Origin: Adiantum capillus-veneris
Lineage: Eukaryota > Streptophyta > Polypodiopsida > Polypodiales > Pteridaceae
Assembly (NCBI GenBank): GCA_014529385.2
Contig: CM043962.1
Location: forward strand, 87,713,680 to 87,777,679
Length of the DNA: 64,000 nucleotides
Direction: 5' to 3'
The position numbers were made by a program, and so were the translations under genes. Positions 24,269 through 34,438 of the stretch are shown piece by piece. How positions within the stretch are numbered: position 1 is the first letter of the stretch; each line of letters begins with the position of its first letter. The notes below the pieces were generated by a model. That model ran no database searches. It saw only the letters and a list, made by a program, of their open reading frames with translations, and was not told the DNA's origin.

Positions 24269-27216
24269 TGAATAGACCTAAACTAAGAAAAACACGAGCA
24301 TCTTGTGTAGTTGTCCACTAACTTCCTCTAGGTTCACCTAGAGTTAAACTTTCTCTTTAAAACCGCATAGCTTAAGAGTGTCGTCTTTTGCTGTGTAGAG
24401 GTAGCTTGGAAGTAATCATACTTACTGAGTGCCTTTAGGATTCTAGTATTAGATCAGGATTTTGAGAATAATTGATAGACAAGACAAGTCTTAAGATCAA
24501 GGCTCAAAAAACCATAAAAAACAAGAAAACGAGTGTTTGTGAACACTTTTCACAACCCCATTGCAATAGAACCTCAGAGTAGGGTAAGTAGAATCTGAGG
24601 TGGGTTTCAGAACATTGTTCTCTCCAAAAGAATCACTTGTGAGTTGTTATGTGAAGTTGCAGAATTTTAGGTCTACGGCTAGAAATAGCTCGAAAAGACT
24701 CCAAACCACTCAATCCGACTGGAGAGTATACTTAAAAGTTCTATGAACCAGTGGGTAAGCTCAAGGACACATTGAGGTAAAAATCTCAAGAGTTTGTAAA
24801 AACTCTAGTTATTTACTTTTTCTTGACATTTTAGGCCAAATTAAGTTTTGACTTGATTCATAGGCTTGAAATAGCTCCTGAAAAGACTGTCCAGTGAAAA
24901 ATTGCAAAAAAGTGTTCATTTTGGACATAAAGTAAATAATCGTGATTATTTCCTTTCATTTCAGATTTGACTACGGTTGATACCAGTGACTCATTGCATG
25001 TGTACAAACAACTTTTGTAAAGGCACAAAAGGCACAAATCTTTTGTAAAGGCACAAAAGATTTGGAGCACCAAACTGGCAAAAAACTGGGTAAAAACTAA
25101 AGTTTGTACTGACTTTTGAAAACTTGAGTGTAAATTGGGAAAAAATTATCCAAACTTGATGGAGCTTGATTCATAGGCTTGTATTAATGTGATAGACATG
25201 TGTACATGCTCACTTGACCAAGAAGATGCAAAAAGTTGTCAGTTGTAAATAATCGCGATTATTTACATCTGCCCCATTTTTCAATTTTTTTGACTAAGTT
25301 AGCATACCACTAGTTTTACCATGTTGTAATAAGCCCACAAACCAAATTTGGTAAGATATGGTTCATTGGATTGAAAATTATGACCAAATTTGCAAAAGTC
25401 TACGGTTAGAAAACTGATGACCATTTGAGCAAAAATAGTCCAAACTTGATGAAACGTGGCTAGAGGCCTTAAGTTGAAGTGCTTAACAGATCTGTCTCAA
25501 GATTGGGACAAAAACTTGCCAAAAATTAGATAGAGTAAATAATCGCAATTATTTACATCTGCTACAAAAATTGATAATCTTGCACATTTGAGTATACCAC
25601 AAGGTGAAGCACATCAAGTAGACTCCACAAATGAAATTGGGTGAAATTTGGGTCACAAAACTTGGCAAAAACTGAAATCTGTACTGATTGTCGAGAAATT
25701 GTGTCTAGCTTGATGAATCTTGTTCAAATTAAGTTTTAACTTGACTCAAAGGCTCAAAATAGATCATAAAAAGACTGTCCACTGAAAAAGTTGAAAAAAT
25801 TATCCATTTTAGGTCAAAAGGAAATAATCGTGATTATTTTCTTTTGGCTCAAAACTGATCAAGGTTGATACCAGAGACTGAATGCATGATTACAAACATC
25901 TTTTGTGAAGGCTCATAGAGTTTGGATCACAAAACAGGCCAAAAAATGGTAAAAACTGAAATTTATACTGAATGTCGAGAACTTGAGTGTGACTTGGTAA
26001 TTCTTGTTCAAGTTCAGTGAAACTTGACTCATAGGCTTATATTGATGTGTTATACAAGTGTACATGCTCAGTTGACCAAAAATATGCAAAAAATTATCAA
26101 AAGTAAATAATCGCGATTATTTACTTTTGCCATATTTTTTAATTTTTTTGACTAACTAAGCATAACACCAATTTTGTTATGTTATATTGAGTACTCATAT
26201 CAAATTTGGTAAGATTTGGATCTCTTAAGTAAAAATTGTGGCCAGATTTGTAAAGTCAATGTGCGGATAGAAACTGTTGACAAATTGAGTAGTAATTATC
26301 CAAACTTGGTGAAACTTGGCTAGGGAGCTTAAGTTTAGTCACTTAACCAATTGGTATCAACATTTTGGTCCCAAAAAAATTATAAAATAAAATAATCATA
26401 TTAGTAAATAATCGCGATTATTTACATTTGCTCCAAAATTGAGAAATTTTGCACAACTGAGTATACCACAAGGTCAAGCACATCAAGTAGACTCCACAAA
26501 TGAAATTTGGTGAAATTCGGATCACAAAATTGAGAGTTAAGCCAGATTCTTGGAATCAGAGTCTGCGGACACTAAAAAGTTGATAACTTGGACAAATCTT
26601 GATCAAACTCAACCAAACTTGTCCAGAGACCACAACAAGGTAATTACTTGGCAAAACAAGCCTAAAAAGTGTAGAAACTGAGAAAAGTAAATAATCGAGA
26701 TTATTTACTTTTGGGCCCTAGAAAAAAGATTTTGGACTTTCGAGCTTATAAAGTGTTAGAACAACATAATACAAGGCCACTGGCCAAGTTTGGGTTCCAT
26801 CGGATCAAAATTAATACATGATAACTCAGTTTTCAAGTTGTAGATTAGTCCTTTAGCTCCTTGCAAGGATAGAATTTGGAAATCTCAAGTGTTGGCTCAC
26901 TTAGCTCAGATTAAAGAACCAGGTTACATGCAAAGAATTGGGAGCTTGACAAGAGCTGAATTCAAGTCAAGTGGAAAAAATGGATAAGAATCTAATCTGC
27001 AAGTTAGGTTATTCAAGGCCTAGATTATTATCATTTCAAAGACGGCAATCAATTCTGACACTTTCGAGCTAGAGTTCATTAACTCTTGTGAGTCTAAGAG
27101 AAATCAACTGCCAAAAGTACTTTGGCAAAAGCAGTCTTATCAAATCTAAGCAGGAAATTGTTTTGCTAATCAGTACCAAAATCTGCTAGGAGATAGTTTT
27201 TACAGATTCGGTCGAC
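24269..27216 (+). other. NA-B leader
   Basis: About 2.9 kb lies between the primer site and the first ORF, with no supported coding capacity. It is dominated by the palindrome-centred repeat at about 24850-26730. The last 500 bases (26730-27216) are non-repetitive. Confidence 0.5.
24850..26730. repeat. Trimeric higher-order repeat with 22-bp palindrome cores
   Basis: Seven copies of a palindrome built from GTAAATAATCG and its reverse complement start at 24932, 25245, 25535, 25820, 26103, 26404 and 26687. The spacing is 280-313 bp. Flanks match best every third copy, about 858-888 bp apart: copy 1 with 4 ('GGTTGATACCAG'), 2 with 5 ('GTGTACATGCTCA') and 3 with 6 ('AAGTAGACTCCACAAATGAA'). The order is therefore A-B-C-A-B-C plus a partial unit. 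The palindrome is better conserved than the flanks. Copies 2, 5 and 6 are perfect over all 22 bases. Confidence 0.9.
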
Positions 27217-27702
27217 ATGGACTCATCTCGAGCTGAGAGTTCAACTACAGCAGAGCAAGCCAGTAGCAGTGGTAACACAGGTACAAGTGCAACAAAGCAA
27301 ATTTTACAGCTATATGGCTACAATGAGGATAAGGTTTTGCATGCAGATACAGAAGGTCATAGGTATCTTATGAGAAGTAAAAGCAGCACGGGAGCCAAGA
27401 TCCTATTGATCACAGGAAAGCCAAATTCAGAGAACTCCCAGATGTTCACAGACTTCATGGAGCCAGGTATTGCAAGCTCAAAGATGAAGTGCAGATAGAA
27501 GTTCAAAAAGTCAACCCAAGTGGTTATCCAGAAATCTGCACAAGTCAGAAAAACATACAGTTGGTGCATGTGCAATCAGAGTCATTGTACATGGATTAGA
27601 GTGGTCAGATCTATAATCGAGAACCGGATTTGCAAGATCCAACAAATCAACCAATAGGAGCCAGTCTAATTGGAGAACCAAGCCAAAGACGGTACAAAGG
27701 TC
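27217..27702 (+). CDS. NA-B first ORF, N-terminal part, split by Copia-C
   Basis: The ATG at 27217 opens a 93-codon frame beginning 'MDSSRAESSTTAEQASSSG'. After a stop at 27496-27498 a neighbouring frame continues to the Copia-C insertion with 'QIYNREPDLQDPTNQ' and '...RRYKG'. A single AGGTC target copy joins that frame to 'QDGAVYNLML' at 33085 on the far side. The Ser-rich N-terminus resembles the start of a gag-like protein, but I recognise no capsid domain. Confidence 0.55.
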
Positions 27703-27894
27703 TGAAGGAGTACGAGCGGAAGTGCGACGCGAGAGAGAGTGCGAGAAGAAGAGCACGACGATATGGTGAACTCGCTCTACTGTAATGTGTAGAGTATAGT
27801 GAGTTCTTATTAGGTTTTTACAAAAGAATATGTGTACATACCTGGCGGCCCACCCACTTACCTGGGCGACCACATTGGGCTTTATACCCCAACA
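27703..27894 (-). repeat. Copia-C 3' LTR, 192 bp
   Basis: In minus orientation it starts TGTTGGGGTATAAAG and ends CTCCTTCA. It is 191/192 identical to the other LTR. Confidence 0.97.
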
Positions 27895-27907
27895 ACCTCC
27901 CACTTAA
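27895..27907 (-). promoter_or_regulatory. Copia-C polypurine tract
   Basis: On the minus strand TTAAGTGGGAGGT lies directly before the 3' LTR. Confidence 0.85.
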
Positions 27908-27923
27908 AGTCCAATTTGGTACT

Positions 27924-29400
27924 TTAAGTGTGAGAGAAGCTGCTATACAAGCTAATATACAAGAGTTGTAGAGAAGTGATGTACCCTACACCTAACTGCT
28001 TGCGAAAATGCACAAAGCTCTCTGAGGGAAGTCCTTTTGTAAGTAGATCAGCAGGATTTTCTGTGGTGTGAACTTTGACAAGCTGAAGTTGCTTATCCTC
28101 AAGCATTTCCCTGATGAAATGATACTTCACATCCACATGCTTTGTCTTTGAGTGATAAACTGGATTGCGAGCCAATTGTATAGCACTTTGACTATCACAA
28201 TATAACACAGGCATCTCTTCTTTGATTCCCAAATCTGTTACTAGTCGATTAAGCCAAATTGATTCTTTGCATGCCTCTGATGCTGCAACATATTCAGCCT
28301 TTGTAGTAGGCTGAGTAACACAATCTTGTAATCTAGAACGCCATGATACTGCTCCACCAGCCAATGTAAAGACATACCCTGACGTAGACCTTCGGTTGTC
28401 TAAGTCACCTGCATAATCTGAGTTTGTAAAACCCTTTACACTTAGCTCCTGACTCCCATAGCATATACGCATACTCTTTGTAGATTTCAGGTATCTCAAT
28501 ATTCCTTTCACTGCCTCCCAATGTTTCTTGCCTGGGTTGGACATGTATCGACTTACTACTCCCACTGCAAATGCAATGTCTGGGCGAGTAGCAATCATTG
28601 CATACATCAAACTACCCACTACAGACGCATATGGAATCTGATCCATTTCAGCCTGTTCTTCCTCAGACATAGGACAATCTTGGTTGCTAAGTTTCACATA
28701 TGGTGGCAATGGAACACTCAGTGCCTTTCCCTTCTCCATATTGAAACGTTGCAAAACCTTGTCAATATACTCTGTTTGAGATAACCAAATCAATTTCTTT
28801 GATCTGTCTCTCTCAATGCGCATACCAAGTATATGACTTGCCTCACCCATGTCTTTCATGTCAAACAATTTTGCCATCTTTGACTTCAAAGCTAAAATTT
28901 CTTCCAAGTGCTTGCCAGAAATCAACATGTCATCCACATACAAAATAAGGATCAGCCAATTGCCATCCTTAGCCTTCTTTGTATATAGACAGTGATCGAA
29001 CTCACTACGTTTGTGGCCTTGAGAAAGCATAAACTTGTGGAATTTATGGTACCATGCCCTCGGTGATTGTTTTAAGCCATAAAGACTCTTTGACAGTTGG
29101 CATACCCAATCTTCCTTGCCTTTCTCAACAAACCCTTCTGGCTGTTGCATGTAAATTTCCACATCTAAATCACCATGCAAGAACGCTGTCTTGACATCCA
29201 TTTGGTGCAACACCAAATCTAATATGGCAACCAATGCAAGAAAGCATCTCAATGTAGTCATCTTGACCACCGGAGAGAAGACTTCATCAAAGTCAATGCC
29301 TTGTTCTTGCTTAAAGCCCTTGGCAACAAGCCTTGCTTTGTACTTTGGCTGACTATCATGAGCAGTGATCTTATACTTGTAAACCCATTTACAAAAGGTA
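27924..29400 (-). CDS. pol: Copia-C reverse transcriptase and RNase H
   Basis: The uninterrupted minus-strand frame begins at about 29395 with 'CKWVYKYKITAHDSQ' and 'KARLVAKGFKQEQGIDF' and runs to 27924. RT landmarks are 'VVKMTTLRCFLALVA', 'QMDVKTAFLHGDL', 'YGLKQSPRAWY' and the catalytic 'LILYVDDMLI' (YVDD). RNase H follows with 'GFTNSDYAGDLDNRRSTSGY', 'TTKAEYVAASEACKE' and 'HVDVKYHFIREML'. Where many Copia RNase H domains read 'YTDADYAG' this copy has 'FTNSDYAG', so the first catalytic Asp appears replaced by Asn. It is separated from integrase by about 90 bases with frameshifts and stops. Confidence 0.93.
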
Positions 29401-29460
29401 GAGCCTTTTTGCCCTATGGTAATTTAACTAGCTTCCATGTCTTGTTTTTATGCAAAGCTG

Positions 29461-31350
29461 TCATCTCTGACTGCTGGCCAATTGCCAATTCCCGGAGTCT
29501 TTCATTTGCACTGCTTCCTTGTAACATGAAGGCTCATTGCAATCAGTCAACATGACATAGTTCATAGATGGAACCAACCTATCAGGAGGTCGCGTGACAC
29601 GTCCAGATCTACGCACAATAGGTGGCTCAGGCTCAGCCACAACCTGTGGTTCCACTCTATCCTGTCCTTGCTCCTCTTGAGCCCTGACATTTTGTCTTGC
29701 ACGTGCAGGTCCATCTTCTTGGAAGACAACTCTTCTAATCTCCTCAACCCTCTCTGGTTTAGAATGATATTTGGATTCATTAAAGTGAACATCATTGTTG
29801 CGGACAACCTTTCTGGATTCGGGATCCCAAAGTCTGTACCCCATCTCACCAGAATTACCATAGCCTAGAAAGATGCACTTTCTACTCTTTGGCTCAAGTT
29901 TGTTCCTAAATTCCTTTGGAACGTGAGTATATGCCTCATAGCCAAAGACTCTGAGATGCTTGTATAACGGCATTTTGCCTGACCATACCATCTCTGACAC
30001 TGAATCCTTCTGCAAAACCTTGCTAGGAGATCTATTTACAAGATGAACAACTGTTGATACAGCTTCAGCCCAAAACCCATTTGGCAGCTGTGCATTAGAC
30101 AACATACTTCTGACCTTCTCTTGTATGGTCCTATTCATCCTCTCAGCAACACCATTTTGAGGAGGATTGTAAGGAGCAATAAGTTCACGTTTTATACCTT
30201 TTGACTCACAAAAGTCCTGAAAGGCCTTTGAAACATACTCTCCACCATTGTCAGTGCGTAAGCATTTAAGCTTCTTGCCACTCTGATTCTCCACAAGTGT
30301 CACAAACGTTTTGAAAACACTAAACGCTTCATCCTTGTGCTTGAGAAAGTAAACCCATACTTTCCTCGAGTAATCATCTATAAATGTCATAAAGTAAGAA
30401 GCTCCCCCTAGAGATAGGTTAGGCATAGGTCCACACAAATCACTATGAACAAGTGCCAACTGTGTATCTCTTCTACTGCTTCTATGCTTATGTGGTTGCT
30501 GTGTTTGCTTACCATACAAACAATGTTCACAAAATTCAAAATCATTAAATGAAAAGCCAGGAAAATAACCAGAACGAGACAAGATTTCCATTCCCTTCTT
30601 GGACATATGTCCTAACTGGCTATGCCACAAAGAAACGTTCGGCTGCTCGGTTACATTGATTACATTTTTAGAGACATTTGATACATAAATCATGTAAAGT
30701 CCTCCAGACTTTACTCCATGTGCTACTGTCATAGAACCCTTGGATATCTTCCACATGTTCTGTCCAAAAGTGGTGACGTAGCCAGCATCATCAAGTAAAC
30801 CTGTGCTGATCAAGCTCTTTGTAATTGCGGGAACATGTCTCACATTCTTCAGCGTGAAAGAAGAGCCATTCTGAAACTTCAATTGAACATCTCCAACACC
30901 TAAGATCTCACATGTCTGCCCATTGCCTAGCCGAACATGATCTTTAGTGGTCACATAAGAAGTAAACCACTCGTTGTTTGGAGACACATGAAGTGATGCC
31001 CCTGAGTCTATAATCCAGTCACTCGGTGCATTTCCATCAGATGCTGTAAGAAGAGCTGAGTCCATTGTATTCTTCAAGAAGTAGATGTCTCCTGACACTA
31101 GACTGTCATCCTCTGCAACAGTGTTTGTCACATTTATTTCTTGAATCTTCACTGAGGACTTGTTCTTCTCACCATGGTCTTCAGCTTTCTCTTTGCCCTT
31201 TTCTGCTTTCCATTCTCTGCAGTCTCTTTTCATGTGACCCTTCTTGCCACAATGGTAGCATTCTATGTCACTCTTGCCTTTAGCACTACGGGACTTGCTA
31301 CGAGACTGATTCCTCTTTCCATCTTTGTACTTTTCTTTGGTCCTTCCCCT
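29461..31350 (-). CDS. pol: Copia-C nucleocapsid, protease and integrase
   Basis: The minus-strand frame opens at about 31350 with basic 'VVRGRTKEKYKDG' and the CCHC knuckle CYHCGKKGHMKRDC. The retropepsin site 'WIIDSGASLHVS' follows, then an HHCC module ('LWHSQLGHMSKKG' and 'CEHC'). The integrase core has Asp in 'FMTFIDDYSR', Asp in 'RTDNGGEY' and Glu in 'NGVAERMNR' (DD35E). The tail with 'YKHLRVFGYEAYTHVP' and 'KCIFLGYG' is the Copia-specific integrase C-terminus. The frame is lost at about 29490, just before RT. It is also out of frame with the upstream gag ORF because of an internal gag deletion. Confidence 0.95.
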   Translation of the reverse strand, partial: RGRTKEKYKDGKRNQSRSKSRSAKGKSDIECYHCGKKGHMKRDCREWKAEKGKEKAEDHGEKNKSSVKIQEINVTNTVAEDDSLVSGDIYFLKNTMDSALLTASDGNAPSDWIIDSGASLHVSPNNEWFTSYVTTKDHVRLGNGQTCEILGVGDVQLKFQNGSSFTLKNVRHVPAITKSLISTGLLDDAGYVTTFGQNMWKISKGSMTVAHGVKSGGLYMIYVSNVSKNVINVTEQPNVSLWHSQLGHMSKKGMEILSRSGYFPGFSFNDFEFCEHCLYGKQTQQPHKHRSSRRDTQLALVHSDLCGPMPNLSLGGASYFMTFIDDYSRKVWVYFLKHKDEAFSVFKTFVTLVENQSGKKLKCLRTDNGGEYVSKAFQDFCESKGIKRELIAPYNPPQNGVAERMNRTIQEKVRSMLSNAQLPNGFWAEAVSTVVHLVNRSPSKVLQKDSVSEMVWSGKMPLYKHLRVFGYEAYTHVPKEFRNKLEPKSRKCIFLGYGNSGEMGYRLWDPESRKVVRNNDVHFNESKYHSKPERVEEIRRVVFQEDGPARARQNVRAQEEQGQDRVEPQVVAEPEPPIVRRSGRVTRPPDRLVPSMNYVMLTDCNEPSCYKEAVQMKDSGNWQLASSQR

Positions 31351-31355
31351 GACAA

Positions 31356-31790
31356 CTAAAAATCAAACTTGACACCTTGAGCTGACAACTGACTATAGAT
31401 TGTGTTGAATTCATTCACATGATTGGACATAGGTGTCCCTTCTTTCATCTTCAATTCAACAAGCTTCTTAAGCCAGTATACCTGTGAAGCTGCACTCTGC
31501 TTCTCATAAAGATCACTCAGCTTTAACCATGCTTGATAAGCCGACATCTCGTCTGCTACATTGAAGTAAACGCTTTCTACCAAAGTCAGCATAATGGTAG
31601 AAAGTGCCAATTCATCCATTTCGCTCCATTCATCTTCGTCCATATCTTCTGGTTTTATCCCCTTGAGCTTTATTGGTTTTATCTGCTTCTTTTGTACCAA
31701 CACGTGCCAAATTTGCTTCTTCCACAATGGGAAATTGGTTCCATCCAGCTTCTTGATATTGTAAAGAGCAGTGTCCTGTGAACCAGCCAT
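31356..31790 (-). CDS. gag: Copia-C gag, truncated
   Basis: The ATG at 31790 begins 'MAGSQDTALYNIKKLDGTNF'. 'LWKKQIWHVL', 'LSTIMLTLVESVY' and 'WLKLSDLYEKQS' are typical Copia gag landmarks. After 'YSQLSAQGVKFD' the frame hits a TAG, and the sequence jumps straight to the basic pre-knuckle region 'VVRGRTKEK' in another frame. The second half of the usual gag domain (the part normally continuing with a 'LL.SLP.SW' motif) is missing, so a deletion at about 31356 is inferred. Without it the particle should not assemble normally. Confidence 0.9.
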   Translation of the reverse strand: MAGSQDTALYNIKKLDGTNFPLWKKQIWHVLVQKKQIKPIKLKGIKPEDMDEDEWSEMDELALSTIMLTLVESVYFNVADEMSAYQAWLKLSDLYEKQSAASQVYWLKKLVELKMKEGTPMSNHVNEFNTIYSQLSAQGVKFDF

Positions 31791-32871
31791 AGCTACGCTT
31801 CACAGTAGTTTACTTTCCTGGGAAAAATTCGGCAGAGTTTCCCTTGTAAACTGACCTCTGAACCAATATCAACCTGTCAAATGAACCAAGAAAGCTTCAG
31901 ATTCTGCAGAAATTTTGGCAGAGTCTCCTTTGTAAAATGGCTATGGTGTACTAAAAACAGACCAAAAAAACAGCTCAAAAACACTGTTTCTCTGACACTG
32001 TAAGCTGTGGGTAAACCTGTCCTGCACTTGTACTGTCTCTGACTGTCCTGTCATTGTCCTGTAAGCATAGACTGCGACAATGCCTCAACGGCAGTAAAGC
32101 AAAGATGCAATCCCAACTGTCTAACTCACAGTCAATACATCCTAGCTACCTATCTAAGGGTGCTTGAGGGATCGCTCCAAGACCTGTATCACCGGAAGGA
32201 TCTCAACATTCGAGAATCCCCCAGCTCAATAAAACCTCACTCGACCCTCAACAAAGGCTACAGTAAATCTGACAGTACATAGACTTCCCACAAAGTCATA
32301 CATCCACAAATTTCCCACTGTATGCTGTAACCGCTGCGGCGGTTGTTTGCTGCGTGACTCACAGCCAGCAAACCCTCAACAGACATACATCATCTCTGAC
32401 AATACATCCCATGTGGAAGTACCTGCAATGTCAGGATGAAATCTGGAATATCAAGCAGCAAACACAAGCTACCTGATGAACTAGTGGATGTCGCCTACAG
32501 TCTATGTGTAGATGCGCCCGTGTTGTATGTGACACGCCTCCAAGAACTGTGAGCCGTCCTTCGATGTGTAGACAGCCACAAATCAACACTCTGGGAGTGT
32601 CAATATCCTCAACACCTGTAGTCGTAGGCCAAAAACCCCAAATTTGCAGAGTCCGATCTGCACCCACTGAGACCACATAGTTGAAAAAGGCCTGCGCAGA
32701 CCTTTGTCGAAGCCGAACGGTGGCCGAGATGACCTCAGAATGAAATTCTGACAACACCAAGCCCTTTGAGTTCTCCCACGAGATTTGGGGCCGTGTCTTC
32801 GCCTGTCGAATTTCACTCCAATCTGAGTTGGTGACTCTAGCCTCCTGCAGTGCTGCCCCGAGCCTTGATCT
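31791..32871 (-). other. Copia-C leader
   Basis: About 1.1 kb of non-coding sequence lies between the primer site and gag. A motif reading GGCAGAGT(T/C)TCC(C/T)TTGTAAA on the plus strand occurs twice (31830 and 31918) and again in Copia-E at 49489, linking the two families. Confidence 0.75.
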
Positions 32872-32885
32872 GAACTCTGATACCA
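32872..32885 (-). promoter_or_regulatory. Copia-C primer binding site, tRNA-iMet
   Basis: On the minus strand TGGTATCAGAGTTC lies two bases after the 5' LTR. TGGTATCAGAG is the standard plant Copia initiator-Met primer complement. Confidence 0.95.
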
Positions 32886-32887
32886 GT

Positions 32888-33079
32888 TGAAGGAGTACGA
32901 GCGGAAGTGCGACGCGAGAGAGAGTGCGAGAAGAAGAGCACGACGATATGGTGAACTCGCTCTACTGTAATGTGTAGAGTATAGTGAGTTCTTATTAGGT
33001 TTTTACAAAAGAATATGTGTACATACCTGGCGGCCCGCCCACTTACCTGGGCGACCACATTGGGCTTTATACCCCAACA
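32888..33079 (-). repeat. Copia-C 5' LTR, 192 bp
   Basis: It has the same ends as the 3' LTR, TG...CA. A TATAAAG near its start is too close to the LTR edge to be placed firmly as the TATA box. A GAGAGAGAG tract lies at 32919-32928. Confidence 0.97.
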
Positions 33080-33080
33080 A

Positions 33081-33517
33081 GGTCAAGATGGAGCAGTCTA
33101 CAACTTGATGCTCAATGTTTTAAACGAAGATGCCGAAAACTTCACCAGCATAGAAGTAGAAACTTCTCAACTAGAGCTTGACATGATAGAACCAAATGAA
33201 ATACCACCAGTAATGGCATATTGCTCAGATTGTGGACGAAAAGGTGGACATTTTTCTGAAGATTGTCCAAGAAATCTAGACAACAGGGATAAATCAACTG
33301 CCAAGCAAGGTACAAAGAAAATTGGAAATGTGAATCTCGATGTAAGTGCATTTAACTCATCACGTTAATGCAATCGGATGATTGTGTATTACCATTAGAA
33401 GCACGAACAAAAACACTGCAAGTTCAAAATCAGCATAAAGATGCACAGGTACCTGAAAAGCTTAAAATTGATTCTTTGAACAACAAATTCTTGCATGAAT
33501 TTGGTCAAGGTGTCTAG
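33081..33517 (+). CDS. NA-B first ORF, C-terminal part with zinc knuckle
   Basis: It continues the interrupted ORF with 'QDGAVYNLMLNVLNEDAENF' and a zinc-knuckle-like CSDCGRKGGHFSEDC at about 33222-33266. The spacing is CX2CX5HX4C, one residue longer than the retroviral CCHC norm. A frameshift near 33360 moves the frame to '...EARTKTLQVQNQ', which ends at a TAG at 33515-33517, consistent with a former CAG. Function is presumably nucleic-acid binding, as in gag, but no capsid fold is recognisable. Confidence 0.6.
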
Positions 33518-34438
33518 ATATCACCGAAGGTTGAAAAGATTGTTAGGTTTGAAACTGATTTTGCATCCACTGCCACAAGTGTGCAATCATTCACGAGTCT
33601 AAGGGACACATCAGACAGAATGATGTTAGCTTTGTATGGTACACATAACTCATATGCACACTATGTAGACCAAAAAGGGCAACTGTACAAAAAGGATCAA
33701 CCAATGTTACGACCCACATACCAGCTCATAGAGTTGCGTCTAGTGATAGATAAAAAAGGATGGTTCATTTCAGAGGAAAAAATCTATTATAGCCCATCCT
33801 CTCTAGAGCTAAAGGATGTTACCCAAGTGAACCCAGAAATCTGTTTAGAGCCAAACTCTCCTCCATCGGAAATCAAGCTTCGATGTTGTGACCAAACGAA
33901 CATATACTTTGACCAAAACAGTCGTAGATATAGACGAGAGTCTAGAATCTATGTCTTGGGTCCTGAAACCATAGAAGCTCATATCATAGGAGACCCATGG
34001 GATAGACAATATCAGGGCAAAGATAATGCTATCTACAGCTTGACTTGGAGAATAATTTGTCATGTTTCACGGAGATACATAGGAAACTATGCAGAAGGCT
34101 TACAGATGCCAAACATCAACAGTGCTACCCAAAGTGTGCCTTCACAGTTCCAAAAGGTGATAATAAACCAGAGTCAAACAATTTTGAACTCTCACAATGA
34201 AGCAGGCTATAGTGATCACCCTAGGAAGGGAGGAGCTGCAAATCCACCAAAACCAGCTCCTGTACCAGGAATTGAATGTCAGCTAGAAGCCTTAGAGCCT
34301 CTAGCCAACAGACCCCTTCAAAGCAACACCATTGAAAGATCATATGGTTGTTGGAAGTTTCCCACTAACCCAAAATCCCATCAAAATCTTGAAAAAAATT
34401 CTTCTATGAAGATCATCAAGGACAAAATTTCCAGTTGA
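33518..34438 (+). CDS. NA-B second ORF, unrecognised protein
   Basis: The frame is open for about 306 codons. It begins 'ISPKVEKIVRFETDF' and contains 'MMLALYGTHNSYAHYVD', 'LIELRLVIDKKGWFISEEK' and 'RRESRIYVLGPETIEAHII', then a Pro-rich stretch and a basic C-terminus. I recognise no family. There is no RT, integrase or protease motif and no membrane segment. The mix of beta-type hydrophobic patterns with basic patches would suit a structural or RNA-binding protein, but this is a guess. It is in a different frame from the preceding and following segments, which show frameshifts. Confidence 0.55.
   Translation: MSPKVEKIVRFETDFASTATSVQSFTSLRDTSDRMMLALYGTHNSYAHYVDQKGQLYKKDQPMLRPTYQLIELRLVIDKKGWFISEEKIYYSPSSLELKDVTQVNPEICLEPNSPPSEIKLRCCDQTNIYFDQNSRRYRRESRIYVLGPETIEAHIIGDPWDRQYQGKDNAIYSLTWRIICHVSRRYIGNYAEGLQMPNINSATQSVPSQFQKVIINQSQTILNSHNEAGYSDHPRKGGAANPPKPAPVPGIECQLEALEPLANRPLQSNTIERSYGCWKFPTNPKSHQNLEKNSSMKIIKDKISS

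Larger units (their letters stand above)
27703..33079 (-). mobile_element. Copia-C: young full-length Copia element inserted in NA-B
   Basis: The element is 5,377 bp long with 192-bp LTRs at both ends, identical except at one position (A/G near 27851 and 33036). It is flanked by a perfect 5-bp target duplication AGGTC (27698-27702 and 33080-33084). On the minus strand the order is LTR, tRNA-iMet primer site, leader, gag, protease, integrase, RT, RNase H, PPT and LTR, which is Copia order. Pol has frameshifts and gag lacks its C-terminal part, so this copy cannot be autonomous despite recent insertion. Confidence 0.97.

Noticed and set aside
27217-27498. Independent host gene
   Set aside because: Its frame context, leader and continuation beyond Copia-C fit a retroelement better, and there is no known family.
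33015-33080. N-terminal 22 codons of the ORF starting at 33015
   Set aside because: They are antisense LTR sequence of Copia-C fused by chance to the NA-B frame.
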